This document shows, piece by piece, positions 12,235 to 24,079 of a stretch of DNA of 64,000 bases. The stretch's first letter is position 1, and each line of letters starts with the position of its first letter. Below the pieces are notes generated by a model. That model saw only the letters and a program-made list of their open reading frames with translations. It was not told where the DNA came from and did not search any database. Location: the NCBI RefSeq assembly GCF_905163445.1, contig NC_053180.1, forward strand, positions 10,530,701 to 10,594,700, read 5' to 3'. A program made the translations under genes and the position numbers. This stretch comes from Pararge aegeria (Eukaryota; Arthropoda; Insecta; Lepidoptera; Nymphalidae).

Positions 12235-12600
12235 TAGGTTAGCAGGTTGTTAGCCCGCAACCATCTTAGACTGCATCATCACTTATCATCAGCAGGGCTA
12301 GCACGGGCAGGAGACAAAAATTGTATCCCCCGATTATATCCCTGACAAAGGATATAATTAACGTGTCAATCTGTTAAAGCACAGGAACATGGTATAGGAG
12401 GAGTTTACACCTATTTACACATATTTGATTTGGATAATATTTCCACTTGTGCGCCAGTGCTAGGAGAGTTGATAAAGCTGTGGGAGAAAATAATTTTTCA
12501 TCTTTTCCCCGGGGATTTAATTGTCTCATGCCCATGCTATGCTATGCCGTGTTGGTGAGATTGCAGTCAAGGGCTATCTTGAGTGGAATTTACAAAAAAT
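12233..12600 (+). mobile_element. S3 SINE split by a MITE
   Basis: Left part: TAGCCCGCAACCATCTTAGA ... CATCATCACTTATCATCAG. Right part: GGTGAGATTGCAGTCAAGGG followed by an A-rich tail. The 12293-12550 segment between them is foreign. Confidence 0.65.
12293..12550. mobile_element. Small TIR element nested in S3
   Basis: The left end GGGCTAGCACGGGCAGGAGA matches the complement of the right end (TAGCATGGGCATGAGACAA) at about 17 of 19 positions. It has a symmetric TATCCCC / CCCCGGGGAT interior and no coding frame. The target duplication is not clear. Confidence 0.6.
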
Positions 12601-12756
12601 AAACAATACTGAAAACAAACGAAATTGATATAAACATAAAATATAACAAAATAATATGTCATTTTGGATAAACAAAATTAAAAACACATATAACCTTGTC
12701 GAACCGTCGAGGCCTAGCCCATAATAACCTATTCTAAGGTAGCTAAGTCATCATCA

Positions 12757-13075
12757 TATACATATAGCCATACCGGCCTATTACAGGTCACAGGTCTCCT
12801 TTGAGAATGATATTATAGATTTTAGGTCGTTATAGCCCAACACGCTGGATTTTGGATTAGTTTGAATAATATTTTCTGGCATAGGTATATCAACAATGCA
12901 AGTTGTTATCTTTTACACTCTCAAGCATGCAGATTAAACTCTCACGATGTTATCCTTCACCGTTAAAGAAAGTGATATTACATTTCCTAAATTTAAAACG
13001 CACATAACTCCTAAAAGATAAAGGTGCTTTTATCCGGTCACCCCAAAAGGAAAGCCGAATCCTTACGCGCTCAGG
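12757..13075 (-). mobile_element. S1 SINE, diverged
   Basis: Minus-strand landmarks: GCATGCTTGAGAG, GGTGAAGGATAACATCGTGA, TCATTCTCAAAGGAGACCTG, GGCTATATGTATATGATGATG. Confidence 0.6.
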
Positions 13076-13279
13076 TAGCTATAGTAACCTAGTAGCTAGC
13101 AGGTAATTAAAAAAAACCTCAACATTATTATATAGTTTAACTAGATGTGTCCTGCTGCTTAGCCCGCGTAATTTTGGGAGGCAGCGTACTGCTACATAGT
13201 CTCGATTATAGTATTAGGTATATGAGATTTTGAGATTTACTCACAAACATTTTTTTATCTTACGCATTTTTTTTTCGAT

Positions 13280-13415
13280 GAAAAGTATACTTTATTATTT
13301 CTAATACTTCTAAGAATATGTATAAAAAGTTTCATGAAGATCGGTTTAGTAGTTTTCGCGTGAAAGCGTAACCAACAAACTTACATTCACATTTATAATA
13401 TTAGTAGGAATCGTC
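13280..13415 (-). mobile_element. Helitron-like repeat fragment
   Basis: Contains TAGTAGTTTTCGCGTGAAAG and CATTTATAATATTAGTAGGA, the usual left end of this family read in reverse, and is followed by a poly-T run at 13421-13432. Confidence 0.5.
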
Positions 13416-14039
13416 GGGTTTTTTTTTTTTTTAAAGATATTTATTTTCATTATAATAATATTTTTTGTACTTTCTCCGTGATCCAAGGTTCATTGTGTAC
13501 ATATATTATGTTGGGAGAATGATGTCTAAGCCAAAATGCTATTACAATGTAGCTTTACGAGCGAGCGAACAAAAGTCCAATAATGGGCAATAATAAAATA
13601 ATAATAACAGTGCGGTTTGCGGTTATGGTCAAGTGTAAATTTTAATCTATGTAAGATATACAATGATACTATAAGTTACAGCGCAACTGTGTATAATAAC
13701 GATAAAAATTTGAAAATAACCGACACAAAAATCTATATTACACAACGTGTAATGTAGTATATTTCATAAGGAATCACCGTGTAAAGATATTAAATCAAAA
13801 GAAAGCATATTTTTTTTCCATACAAACTAATTCAAACTAATCTAAGTGTTCACTTATAGCAGCCCTATTAAAGAAAAAGACCGAAATGCGCATAGTTCCT
13901 ACGCTTCGCGACCTTGATTTTCATTTTGCGCGTAATGTATTTAATTCTTTATTTCATTTCTTCCAGTAAAATCTATGGCAGTGGTTTACTCAAAAAGTAT
14001 TAGCGTTTCGGTTTAACGGATAAGTCTCAGAGACAGTAA

Positions 14040-14345
14040 TAAAGTACATATAAAGCCTGTGAAGTGATATTTCGGTCAATTCCTTTCATTTGATACCCAT
14101 GTAGAGGGAGTTCAAGAAAAAAAAATTGTTATTTTGTGATAGCGGCCATCTTGAATTTGAATTTATCATAGTATTCTACTAGTCAGGCCTTTGTGGCGGC
14201 GGCCATATTAAACCGATTTTAATCGAACATAGCTAAGAACACTCCCGACTAATAAACGAGTTTGGGAGCTACGATGCCACAGACCGACATACACGGACAC
14301 GTCAAACTTATAACACACCGTAGTTTTTGCGTTGGGGTTAGTAAA
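14040..14345 (+). mobile_element. Dispersed repeat R-b, copy 1
   Basis: TCCTTTCATTTGATACCCAT, GGCGGCGGCCATATTAAACC, ACACTCCCGACTAATAAACG, CTACGATGCCACAGACCGAC. Shares order and landmarks with 41165-41380. Confidence 0.5.
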
Positions 14346-15105
14346 CAAAAAGCGGCTACTAAATTGTTTTTATAAACCATAACCGCAGCGTATAACCTTT
14401 TACCATATCGTTTTAACAAGAAAATGTTCTGGAAAATACACAAGTAATCCGATTATCGGTATAAAGTAACAGATAGTCATCAATCAATTAAACTAACAGG
14501 TCACAAGGTGTGGTAGCGACATTTGTTCTATACGGGTTGACTCTCGCTAGTTTAATATAGAAATTGTAGAAAGGGCCAAAGGAAAAAAGTCCTTATTCTC
14601 TTTCATTTTAACGTTTTTTTCACGTCGCCTACTAACAACAAAAACACATTTATCTTCTTATTGCGACAATAAATAATCAGCTTAGTGATTCAGCACGAGA
14701 ATACAGCCAGGATTTGTTTCACCAAAAGAAGCAAAAACGGACAAAAAGCAAGAGCCATCGGAGCGTTCTGGATTCATAAAGTATAGTTCGTTTCTGGCTT
14801 GAATATTTATTGTTTAGAGGTTGCAATGTGTGTTTGCAGAGTGAACATGCAAAGCGTATTGCTTACGAATTTTCACAAGAAAAACCAGTGACTTGCGCAA
14901 GTTTCACTCTTAAAAATGCAATATTTATTTTTATTTAGCTAATAAACTTAAACTGAAACTTTAAAATGTGAAATGGAAATAATATGTATTTACTTTTTTC
15001 CAATTACGTATATGTACAGCTATAGGATGGTAAGCCTACATAACCTATTAAATAAGTGTCAACTTATTCCATAAAAAGTTATCCATCAATTATGTACATT
15101 CAAAA

Positions 15106-15508
15106 CATATAGAACGTCCAGATACATCGTCTCAAACTATTACATGTTTCTGTTAATACCACAGGAAGTTGTCTGAATCTATTCCAGCAAATAAATTCTA
15201 ACATTATAATCGTAAATCATTTTTTGCACAATTCAATTTAAATCTTTATTTAATGATGGCAATATAATTATTATTAATATAATTTATTATTATTACTTAT
15301 GGTTTCTTCTCTTTAACTTGTAGTGACGTGTAAAGGCAAAATGCTCTAAGGCCTAATCTTTCATAATTTTAATTATAAACTTGAATAAACCATATAGATC
15401 GTCCAGATGCCGTCTCCGACTGATACATGTTCCTATTCTAGATTCTTATCAGGAAAGCGAATACCACAGGGAGTTGTCTGGATCTATTCCAGCAAATAAA
15501 TTCTAATA
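15106..15508 (+). repeat. Two direct copies 285 bases apart
   Basis: CATATAGAACGTCCAGATAC (15106) and CATATAGATCGTCCAGATGC (15391) start similar stretches that both end in ATTCCAGCAAATAAATTCTA. The second has a 27-base insertion. They resemble LINE 3' UTR sequence. Confidence 0.65.
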
Positions 15509-15669
15509 GTGTGAGCATAGATTATTATTTGCATTCAATGCGTTGCTGCGCATTAGTGCTTGTTATCTCGAACGCTGCACGATCAACCAGTTAAGGGTAA
15601 TTTTGGAATGCCCGATCCAAATGAGATTATGAGCCAGAACTCTGACTTCTATTATTGTCACTGGTCATG

Positions 15670-15800
15670 CTGTTGTCATTCTTGGATATCTTTTATAGAA
15701 GCAGGCTTGGATAGAAGATACTTTGCGGAATTGCATGATGCACAATGAACGTTAAGTTTAACTTCCTATACTCCGAGAAAAGACCTTACAACCTTTTTCG
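15670..15800 (+). mobile_element. LINE 3' UTR fragment (family L-b)
   Basis: TATAGAAGCAGGCTTGGATA ... TACTTTGCGGAATTGCATGA ... AACTTCCTATACTCCGAGAA is similar to the start of the 32515-32782 copy. Confidence 0.5.
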
Positions 15801-16246
15801 TGGGGTATAACCAATTAAGCTGCTCATTGTTGTCATTCTGTTTTTGTCTCCAAATGATTGCCGCCATATTGGCGCTGAACATTGTGAAGCTGTAATACCA
15901 GCGTCCCAAGAACTAAAATTTGAATCACTAAGACCACTGTAATAATAGTTTCAGAATACTCTGTGTCAAATGCACCGCTTCAAATGGGAACAAGATACCA
16001 GCAGTATTTTTTTAGGGACATTTAGTCCAGTGGTAATAATAGTGGTCAGTGGATCTACACAAAGAGAATACCTACCTATATAGATTAATATCTAAATGTT
16101 GTATCTAGAATTTCGAGTAACTATATTGTAAAAGTCAAGGTTTCTGGTTTCAAAGGATTCACGTGGTCCGATCATAAAACGTTAGTTAGTTATATTATTT
16201 GTAAAACAGTATATAGATTAAAGAACAAGATTTTATCATTAAGAGA

Positions 16247-16445
16247 ATCCCGACTATTATAAATGCTAGAGTGTCTTTGTTTGTTTTTTTGTTCATTCTT
16301 CCTTCATGGTCTAACTAAGCAACAAATAAAAATATTTTTTTTTGCACAGAGAATCAAATGCTACTTTTTATACTAGGATAGCCAACGTTTTCCTTGGGAT
16401 ATGTAAAAAAGCCGTAATAAACGCGGACGAAGAACACGAGCAACG
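16247..16445 (+). mobile_element. Degraded Helitron-like repeat
   Basis: Begins ATTATAAATGCTAGAGTGTC and ends near AAACGCGGACGAAGAACACG, with TTTCCTTGGGATATGTAAAA between, the same order of landmarks as in intact copies. Confidence 0.55.
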
Positions 16446-16794
16446 TCAATTAATAGATTTCCAATATCAGAGCAGATATCTAAGTTTAATCTAATACAAT
16501 TCAACCATACACTAGGCTTTGCCATTAACCTTAACAGGGTTTAGCCGCTTGCCTTATCGCTTTGATCCTCCAGCCGTTTCTCACTCTATTATGTGTGCCA
16601 ATGTATAAATTTATGAGAACAGTAAAGCAACGATAAGCTCTTACACCATGAATGCAGATTGCGGATTACCTGAATTCAATGTGTGCACATTTCAGAGTCG
16701 GTTATTTAAAATGGCCTGAATAATAACTGGCAATTTATTTATATATAGCGGCTTGCTTTATCACTATTGTGGCTACACATTATACCCGAAAAAA

Positions 16795-17035
16795 CCCTTA
16801 TATTACCGGCCCTTATAGGGCACGGGTCACAGAATGAGAAGGGTTTATACCGTAGTCCGCCACACTAGCCAAGTGCAAATTAGCAGACTTCACACGCTAT
16901 TGAGAACTCTATATATGTGGAACTTTCAGCCCTGTAGGTTACCTCACTATGTTTTTTCTGCTTGCTTAAATTAAAACCGCACGTAACTCCGTGAAGTTAG
17001 AGATGCGTGCCGGGGATAGAACTCGTTCCTCGAAA
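16795..17035 (-). mobile_element. S1 SINE
   Basis: Complement of the S1 landmarks: TTATAGGGCACGGGTCACAG (tail side), GTAGTCCGCCACACTAGCC, CCGCACGTAACTCC, ATGCGTGCCGGGGATAGAAC (head side). Confidence 0.7.
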
Positions 17036-17837
17036 GGAAAACCGTTTTTGTTGCTTTGTATATTACCTACTGAATTACAGATTTTGAGGTATATAAGGTC
17101 TATAAACAGCTACTTGCATAGCAATATTTGCGATAGCGTGCGTGAACGATGAGCTTGGCGTAAGAGGTCGTATGTGTGTGCTTTGTACTTGGATAGTTTT
17201 CAATTTGTACTGAACAGTTCTGAGCAGGTTCTCAGATATATGTTACGGTTGTGAGCTATGGTGTTATTCATGTTTTACTACGCCAATTAATATACTTAAA
17301 CTAGTATTAACAATAACATAAAATAGGGCTTTTGCAAAGTCTCATTAATGTTAATAACAATGCAGTAATTTTTAATACTCCTTGGTAGGAAACCATTTTA
17401 TGTACTTTCAAACTCGCACTTTTTGCGACTTTTCCATTTCATTTGTGACGTTAAATTAGATTGACATATTAATTCTGTAGCTTACAGCCTTTCATCCTCC
17501 CATCGCTATTTTTAAATGACTAGCTTGACATCTTCAAAATTAGGATTTCAATTTCGAAAGAAAAACTGCAACAATATTATAATAATACTGCTTATTCGCT
17601 CCCAGATTTCAAGTTATATAATATCCCATAGACATATCGTTGGACTGGGGAAGTTTAAATTCACATTGACTCACCCGTGCTTTGCACAGTTGCATAGTTG
17701 ATGCTAATGTTTGAAGTGATTATAATACGAGTGGCTACAATTCTGTAATACAACTATAATAAAATATATCTAAAATATAAAACATAGGCCTAATGTTGCT
17801 TCGTTGTGGTCAACGGGTAACCTACTCTGTGCTGCAG

Positions 17838-17922
17838 CACCATGGCAGTAAATGCCAAGGAATACTACAACGCTGATTTTCAGTTGGGACCAAAGGTCAC
17901 AGGTTTTCGCGGACCGGCAGCG
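17838..17922 (+). CDS. Candidate first coding exon of unknown gene A
   Basis: The segment follows a pyrimidine-rich stretch ending CTGTGCTGCAG (a 3' splice site) and ends at GCG followed by GTAAGT (a consensus 5' splice site). An ATG at 17842 lies in a CACCATGG context, a very good insect start. From it 27 codons are open, beginning MAVNAKEYYNADF and ending GFRGPAA. Purine-starting codons dominate and GC is above the flanks, both typical of coding DNA. The exon ends in phase 0. If the ATG is the start, the 5' UTR is spliced; otherwise this is an internal exon. I recognise no domain. Exons at 21360 and 23553 on the same strand can follow it in phase. The minus strand is also open here but lacks matching splice sites. 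Gene assignment is inference; splice sites and reading frame are seen. Confidence 0.42.
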
Positions 17923-18636
17923 GTAAGTTATTGATATATAACAAATATAATACAAACACTACGTCCTTACAACTTAAAAATAATTACAAACATAAATTTA
18001 GGTCTACAAAACAAAATTAATACGATTCAAAAAGAAAATCAAAAATAACTAATAATGAAGTATGAGTAATTCACATTCAAATCGAATCTTGTTTTCACAT
18101 TGACACTCATAAATATTTTATTGAATTAAATAGTATATCAAAAAGTCAAAAGAATTCGTCTAAATATTTTATAAAAGACGAATTCAAAGACCTTCGTCTG
18201 AATTTGAATTTAAAACTTTCTGTCGACGTTATTTTAATTCAAATTTATGCGGAGTTGATGAACTTTATTAGTATAGACAGCGGCGAAAATTACGTTGCTG
18301 GAAGAACATTGTTAGGCAGGCCGCTTGATTTCGTTTGGTACACAAGATATGTATGAATAGGTATATATAATTCAAAGTCCTGACTGACTGAGATACCAAC
18401 ACACAGCCTAAACCACTGGAGTTAGAAACTAGAAATTTTACAAGCACCCACTAAAGGTTTTTTGTAGTCCCACCACGAAGAGGAATGGAAAATAGGGGTT
18501 GAAGTTTAAATTAAAGTCAGTCTTCCCTTCAAGTGAAATCAAAACTAGGTATTTGGGCTTCCTGTTAGAAATATAATTAATCCATGGTTCTTTCTTTTCA
18601 TACAGACTTTCAGCCAAATAGGGGATGAAAGTATGT

Positions 18637-18671
18637 ATGAAAAGTGAAGGACTTCTTCCTTCACTTTTCAT
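18637..18671. repeat. Perfect 15-bp hairpin beside an S2 end
   Basis: ATGAAAAGTGAAGGA pairs with its complement around CTTCT, immediately left of the S2 fragment at 18676. Confidence 0.7.
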
Positions 18672-18675
18672 GGTA

Positions 18676-18822
18676 TAAATAAATAAATATATTACGACAG
18701 TACACACATCGCCACCTAGCCCCAAAGTAAGCGTAGCTTGTGTTATGGGTACTAAGACAGCTGATGAATATTGTTATGAATATAATACACAGAAATACTT
18801 ATAATATACAGATAGTTATAAC
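18676..18822 (-). mobile_element. S2 SINE, 3' part only
   Basis: Tail and GGGGCTAGGTGGCGATG are present; the tRNA-like head is missing. Confidence 0.75.
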
Positions 18823-19021
18823 GAAGTGTTGATCTATTTATAGGCAATGGTTTTAAACTTGTCAGGTCATTTGCTTGGTCCGTCAAATTTTGCTACTAAA
18901 AGAAATGTAGATCTCTATCAACTACTCAATACTTTAGTTCAATATTAGAAAACAGCTAAATAATTTTAATTATCTGAATTTCCTAAAATAAGCTCATATG
19001 AGTAAGTCACACTATATGAGT

Positions 19022-19275
19022 ATACAACTCTTTACATCCATAGGAGATGTTGACTTTACAATTATTCACAAAGGATACTCCGGTTTCGGAGCGAAATGTG
19101 CGTAGAGGGTACATTGCCGAAGATCTGTTTGGTTAGGAGTATAAGGATTGAAGAAATTATAAATTACACCATACAGATTGTCCTGCTTTTCACGGAGTAT
19201 AGCAAATTAGGCTTCAATTTCATGATATACCATGGAATTCCGCAAAGTAACGCCTGCTTCTATCCAATATATAGT
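19022..19275 (-). mobile_element. LINE 3' UTR (family L-b)
   Basis: Complement of 32515-32760: TAGGAGATGTTGACTTTAC, CTCCGGTTTCGGAGCGAAAT, GTGCGTAGAGGGTACATTGC, GCGTTACTTTGCGGAATTCC (minus strand). Confidence 0.75.
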
Positions 19276-19279
19276 TAAG

Positions 19280-21100
19280 CGTTAAAAGGAGATCATTATC
19301 CGACTAAAAGTGTTGTTTAGTTCAATCGATAATGTTTTCAGAGAATTCACACAAACCATTAAATTTGATAAACTAAACTTGTCTAAGGCCATTCGTTGAC
19401 CTACACATTTCAAGATGCTTGTAGCAACAAATTGATATGACTGCCGCTAGACAGCCGTGTTTTTCTATGACCAAACGCTGGACTCATCGTTGAGTTCGCC
19501 GTCGAAACTTATTTGAGGTTCAGTAGCAGTAGCCTATGATTTATTTATATGAATCTCTCATTTTTTCTATATTTTATAAGCAAGGTCCATTGTGGTGAAG
19601 CGCGAGTTTATATATAGGTACTAGTATAAAAATACCACTTTTCAGGCCCTTCATCGACAACTTTCTTCCAAATCTACCGCTAAACTCTCCAAGCGGACTC
19701 CAACTTCTAAATGTTTTTGGCCCTAACACCATTTAAGCCAACAGGTGTTTTAAGTTTCTCCTGATAAACAAAAAAAAATTAAGGGTGTTTACATTTTGCC
19801 TTCGTTCAAATTAGCATAGGTACCAGTCTAAAAAGACTTGATAAACCGATCCTACTTTTTTATGAGTCGCCATGCCGATTCAGCAGTGGATTATAGAGCT
19901 TGGTAGCTTCACCCATAATTAGGGGCAATGGTTGCACTATGCCTCGCTGCGAAAACGATTCGGATTTAATTTAGTTTTATTTTGGAACGTAAGTTATTAG
20001 TATTTTTAATTGTAGTAGTATGTATATTCTAACTTAAATAAAAGTATTTTGATAAACTATTGAACACTCACTTCCATTTTTTATTTGTATGGATGAACAT
20101 TCGGCGTAATTTTAGCGTTGGAAGCGTTTCGTACATTTGTGATTAAAGAATAGTCGTGCAGTTCATTAAATGCAGACAGACAATGGTAAGGAAACAATAA
20201 CAAACCTGAGTGTATTGATGTGGGCGAACTGTTCGGTTTACGCCAAAACATTATAGGTTTACACGAATAAATTACATTAGTTTATTTTACATAAACCTAA
20301 TATATTCTACTCGAGTGTTGTTTACGCGTACCTAATAATATCTACACGAGATTTTCATCTTAACATGTTGACAAGGAATACAAGGATAAGATTTTAAACA
20401 CTACGAGGAAAACACAGATAATTCGTGAAAGTATGTACCTACTTGTAATTCTAAAAATAAAACCGAATAATTTTCGCTGGCATTTTTACAGTTTCTGCTA
20501 TGGTATATTTAACTATTTAGATATTTTTATTGTCTTTAGTATGAAGGCATCAGTGAAATACTTTGTCTTAGCGAAAATATAACGAATATTTATTTAAAAC
20601 GGCGCATTTTTTTTATTGCGTTTTTAAATTGACGTATAGCTGATATCCAGAAATATTATAAACGAAATATTTTAGTGTTTATAACATGGCTTAATGTTAA
20701 CTAATAAATAATAATAATTTTGAATAATTACGTAAAATGAAATGTTTATTTATCTCATCATAATTAATTGATTCAAGAAAATGAAATTTTTTAGAAACAT
20801 AAAAACACGTTGGTATTCAAAAAGCTGTGTTTTCCGTTTAATATTGATACCTGCATATAACTTGCAGTGAAGTACGAACTCAACTCAATCGGCATATCAT
20901 TAAACATAAGTGCGATACTATAAAGTTAAAAAGAGGCTTGTTTAAAATGTTGGATTATGAGCCTAAATGCGGTGTCAAACTACGAGGAAGTGTGATGAAA
21001 ATAACATTAAAGTAATTGTATAAAATAATCGGTTTTCGTATGTCAATATCTAAAAGTCATGCCAATTTTCGTATCCCTATAAATACATCTTAACGTAAAC
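19280..21100. other. AT-rich, nothing recognised
   Basis: Long A/T runs, no exon-like island. 21100-21310 is somewhat richer in GC with open frames on both strands, but no family. Confidence 0.5.
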
Positions 21101-21359
21101 TTAAATTTCTACACAACCGACTGACCCAATGTTTGGGAATCCCAAGGCGAGAATCTCTTCAGAAGTGGCCATTTGCAGCCATTGCAATTGCTGAAGGTGT
21201 ATGTGCCATATAAATATGTTAACGGTAGTAGAAATCGAGTTTGTGATAAGATTTTAAGCAAGCCAAAAGCTGTGAAATGTATTATCCTCCTCAAATCATT
21301 CTTAGGATCTACATACTATGATTATAATCACGGAATGTACCCCAATTTACACAATGCAG

Positions 21360-21430
21360 GGCGGTGGTGTTAATCAATATCCGTCGCTCGCAGAGCTCTA
21401 TTACAGCGCCGATGCACGTCTATTAGACAG
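21360..21430 (+). CDS. Possible internal exon of unknown gene A (strand uncertain)
   Basis: Bounded by ACAATGCAG on the left and GTGAGT on the right. It holds 23 open codons plus one base (GGVNQYPSLAEL ... ARLLD), starting in phase 0, which fits the end of the 17838-17922 exon, and ending in phase 1. GC is near 50% against about 33% around it. The acceptor has a poor pyrimidine tract. On the minus strand the same DNA is also open behind a good acceptor-like tract (CTCACTGTCTAATAG), with a frame starting TCIGAVIELCERR and running to a stop near 21318, so the strand is not settled. No family recognised. Confidence 0.25.
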
Positions 21431-22142
21431 TGAGTTGGTAATTATCTCCAAAATTAGCATATGCATAGAACCACTAATGCACGGGCAGAACAGTTTATCA
21501 CAAAATACAGATTAAACACGTATTAACTTATACGTTACTCACTTTAAACTGCTTTCGAGTTTCGATTAAGCTTGCTAACTTTATGTTCGCCTTGGAGCTA
21601 ACTACCTTCCAACTCGAAATAATACAGTGAGTATATGTATAAACGATGAGCTGAGATGTTTCAAAATGCCCACCAGGTGTATTAAAAAATAATTAGCACT
21701 TAGGAAATGAGCTAAATAAAACCCATAATCGGTTAAATAATCGTTAATATTTCGGATATCGAAGGATTTTTTCTAAGATGGCAAAGTGCAAGTGGCAAAT
21801 TTAAAATAAGAATAGAACGTGCCGAAATCTATAATGTGCCATATAGGTGTGACTTTTGATCGGGTTCACGTGGCCCTGAGTTTAATTAATTAATGACGTT
21901 ATATTAATAAAAATTAGAGGTTTCCGTCAAAATCTCTGAGAAAGAGTTTTCTATCGCCTTGCTACACAGAAAATGTTAAGCATCCAGTCGATCTCAGATA
22001 CTATCGCTAACATTTGATATTTTAAGCATTAAAGTACGCCAACTATTTGAGGAACGTGAAGGGTGTAATGGATATATCGAAATGAAGGTGATAATATTGC
22101 AAGAAGGTGTGGAAATTGTGGATTAACTTTAATTTTATAATT

Positions 22143-22345
22143 ATCTGTTGGGGGTTCTCCGTCAACGTTTATTAAGGTATTTTACAAATCCCATGTGAAG
22201 TGTTGGATTCCTTGGGATAAAAAAATAGTGTTCATTCTTTCAACTAACTCTATGCCAAAAATGAAATTGATGGGCTGTTTAGTTAGGGTATAAAGAAAGG
22301 ACAAACAAACATACAAACACACTTTCGAATTTAAAATAAAAAAAA
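22143..22345 (-). mobile_element. Degraded Helitron-like repeat
   Basis: Same landmarks as 9160-9390: ACAAATCCCATGTGAAG, CCTTGGGATAAAAAA, TTCAACTAACTCTATGCC, AACATACAAACACACTTTCG. Confidence 0.55.
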
Positions 22346-22617
22346 ATATGCGAAATGTTTAGTCTACAATAATTATTGTTTTTTGCAGCGATGTATATTT
22401 TAAAGAAGAAATTCTTATTTGAGATCCCTTGTTTACCCTTGAGCCTACATGTCTGTTCTGCTTTTGTGGATTTTGATGTTTAATATTTTGTGTGTAACAA
22501 ATAAACTAATTAACCTTATTAAAATAATAAGCTTACGTGTAATTATTAAGAAAGTATTATAATAGTACCTAAATAAGTAACATTGCAATTATAACCGCAA
22601 TTATACCTGTTATAATT

Positions 22618-22878
22618 GACGACCGAGTGGCGAAGTGGGCAGCGCCCTGCTTTCTGAGTCAAAGGCCGTGGGTACGATTCCCACAACTGGAGAGTGTTTG
22701 TGTGATGAACACGAATGTTTTTCAGTGCTGGGTGTTTATCTGTATATTATAAGTATTTATGTGTATTATATTCATAAAAAAATATTCATCAGCTACAGTA
22801 CCCATAACACAAGCTACGCTTACATTGGGGCTAGATGGTGATGTGTGTATCGTCGCAGTGTATTTATTTATTTATTTT
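22618..22878 (+). mobile_element. S2 SINE, full length
   Basis: Head GACGACCGAGTGGCGAAGTG, B-box region GGGTACGATTCCC (one change), tail GGGGCTAGATGGTGATG ... TTTATTTATTTATTT. Confidence 0.85.
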
Positions 22879-22879
22879 C

Positions 22880-23215
22880 TGGCGCTTTATGTTGAGTGGC
22901 AAGGTAGTAAAAGATCTTTTTGTGACAGATCTCGAATTGCTGATCATTATTATGTTTTATTTCTGCATGCAAGCAGCATTGCTGTGTTAAGGTATGATGG
23001 GTGTATTTGCCGGTGTAATTAAAGCACATGTGGCTTAACACCTACGCTTTAGGTTGATGAACTCATCGCGGCACATTGTAGGACGTGTACCTCGCATGCC
23101 CCGTTGCTCTTTTTAGAGGTGATGGTTTGCCACTTATCATCAGGTGAGTTGTCTGTTTGGTGGATCAATGGTTGGTCAATTATTACTATGTAATGGAAAA
23201 AAAGGCTTCCGCGGA
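22880..23215 (+). mobile_element. LINE/SINE-like 3' repeat
   Basis: TGCATGCAAGCAGCATTGCT, GTATTTGCCGGTGTAATTAA, CTTAACACCTACGCTTTAGG, ATCGCGGCACATTGTAGGAC, CACTTATCATCAGGTGAG: landmarks I know from a dispersed lepidopteran retroelement end; class uncertain. Confidence 0.5.
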
Positions 23216-23335
23216 CGCTGGTTAGATGACTAGGTTTGGTCTTAACTTTAGGGTTAACGGTTCAATATACTTAAATTTCCTTACAAGTTTGGCAAACTTC
23301 CTAGATGAGTTGGACGATTTTACTTCACCTTCCCA

Positions 23336-23361
23336 CTTCATCCCCTGATGGGGATGAAGTA
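23336..23361. repeat. 11-bp hairpin
   Basis: ACTTCATCCCC and its complement around TGAT. Confidence 0.5.
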
Positions 23362-23552
23362 CTTGTAATTATGTCCTGTCATTGACACCACTTCTATGGT
23401 GTCACTGTGCTAATGGTAAATATTCTAGTGGTATTAAAATATTTAACTTATGGATTAACTAAATGATATCATCTTTTAGTTATATATGTGACAATCGTTT
23501 TTACCTCTAAGAGAATGACGACTATCCATTGATGATATTTATAGTACGTTAG

Positions 23553-23656
23553 CTCAAATACAAAGCGGCCGCCGGCGCATGCTAAAAAGCGACGGCTACT
23601 TCAAAGACTCGGCACGGCTCGTTATGGAGGCCTATAAATATAATTTCGAAATTGGC
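23553..23656 (+). CDS. Candidate internal exon of unknown gene A
   Basis: A GC-rich island (it contains GCGGCCGCCGGCGC) in AT-rich surroundings. The plus frame reads QIQSGRRRMLKSDGYFKDS, then ARLVMEAYKYNFEIG, and meets GTGAGA at 23657, a good donor, ending in phase 0. Two acceptors are possible: TACGTTAG before 23553, whose two leading bases fit the phase-1 end of the 21360 exon, or TTTATAG before 23545. Residue composition is mixed and protein-like, with an Arg-rich stretch followed by an amphipathic run. The frame stays open past the donor to a stop near 23783 but loses coding character there. No domain recognised; the minus strand has stops throughout. This is one of the strongest coding signals in the window. 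Confidence 0.45.
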
Positions 23657-24079
23657 GTGAGAATGGTGTATTCGCGTGGACGAAGGCAATTAAACTGTCT
23701 TCATGAAGTGAACATTTCTTTTTTATTAATAACAAAGATCAGTCTGATATTGATTTTTACACATATCAAACTGCAATTTCACTAGTCATTGATATCGTAC
23801 TTAGCAATAATAATTGTAAACGACCCCTGACGGGCGATGTAAACTTATAGTGTCGCTGATAAGACATGCTTGTTACCTGTAAAAAAATTGAACACACATG
23901 CAACGCAATAGTATTCTGTGCCACGATGTCTAGTGCAAGTAGGTAGGTACTATGGCAACATCAATACTAGTTGAGAGTACCATTAGCGTACATCTATCTA
24001 CTCTCTGGCATAGAGATTAGTTATTACATTAGCGTGGGCTGAGGCAAGTACCTACGTCTATTGCTGTTGTGTGCGAAAG

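Noticed and set aside
18066..18356. 97-codon plus open run ending SGENYVAGRTLLGRPLDFVW
   Set aside because: No early ATG, no acceptor or donor. Several such runs are expected by chance in 64 kb of AT-rich DNA.
19430..19500. Short frame MTAARQPCFSMTKRWTHR
   Set aside because: Eighteen codons, no splice support; resembles a dispersed repeat phrase.
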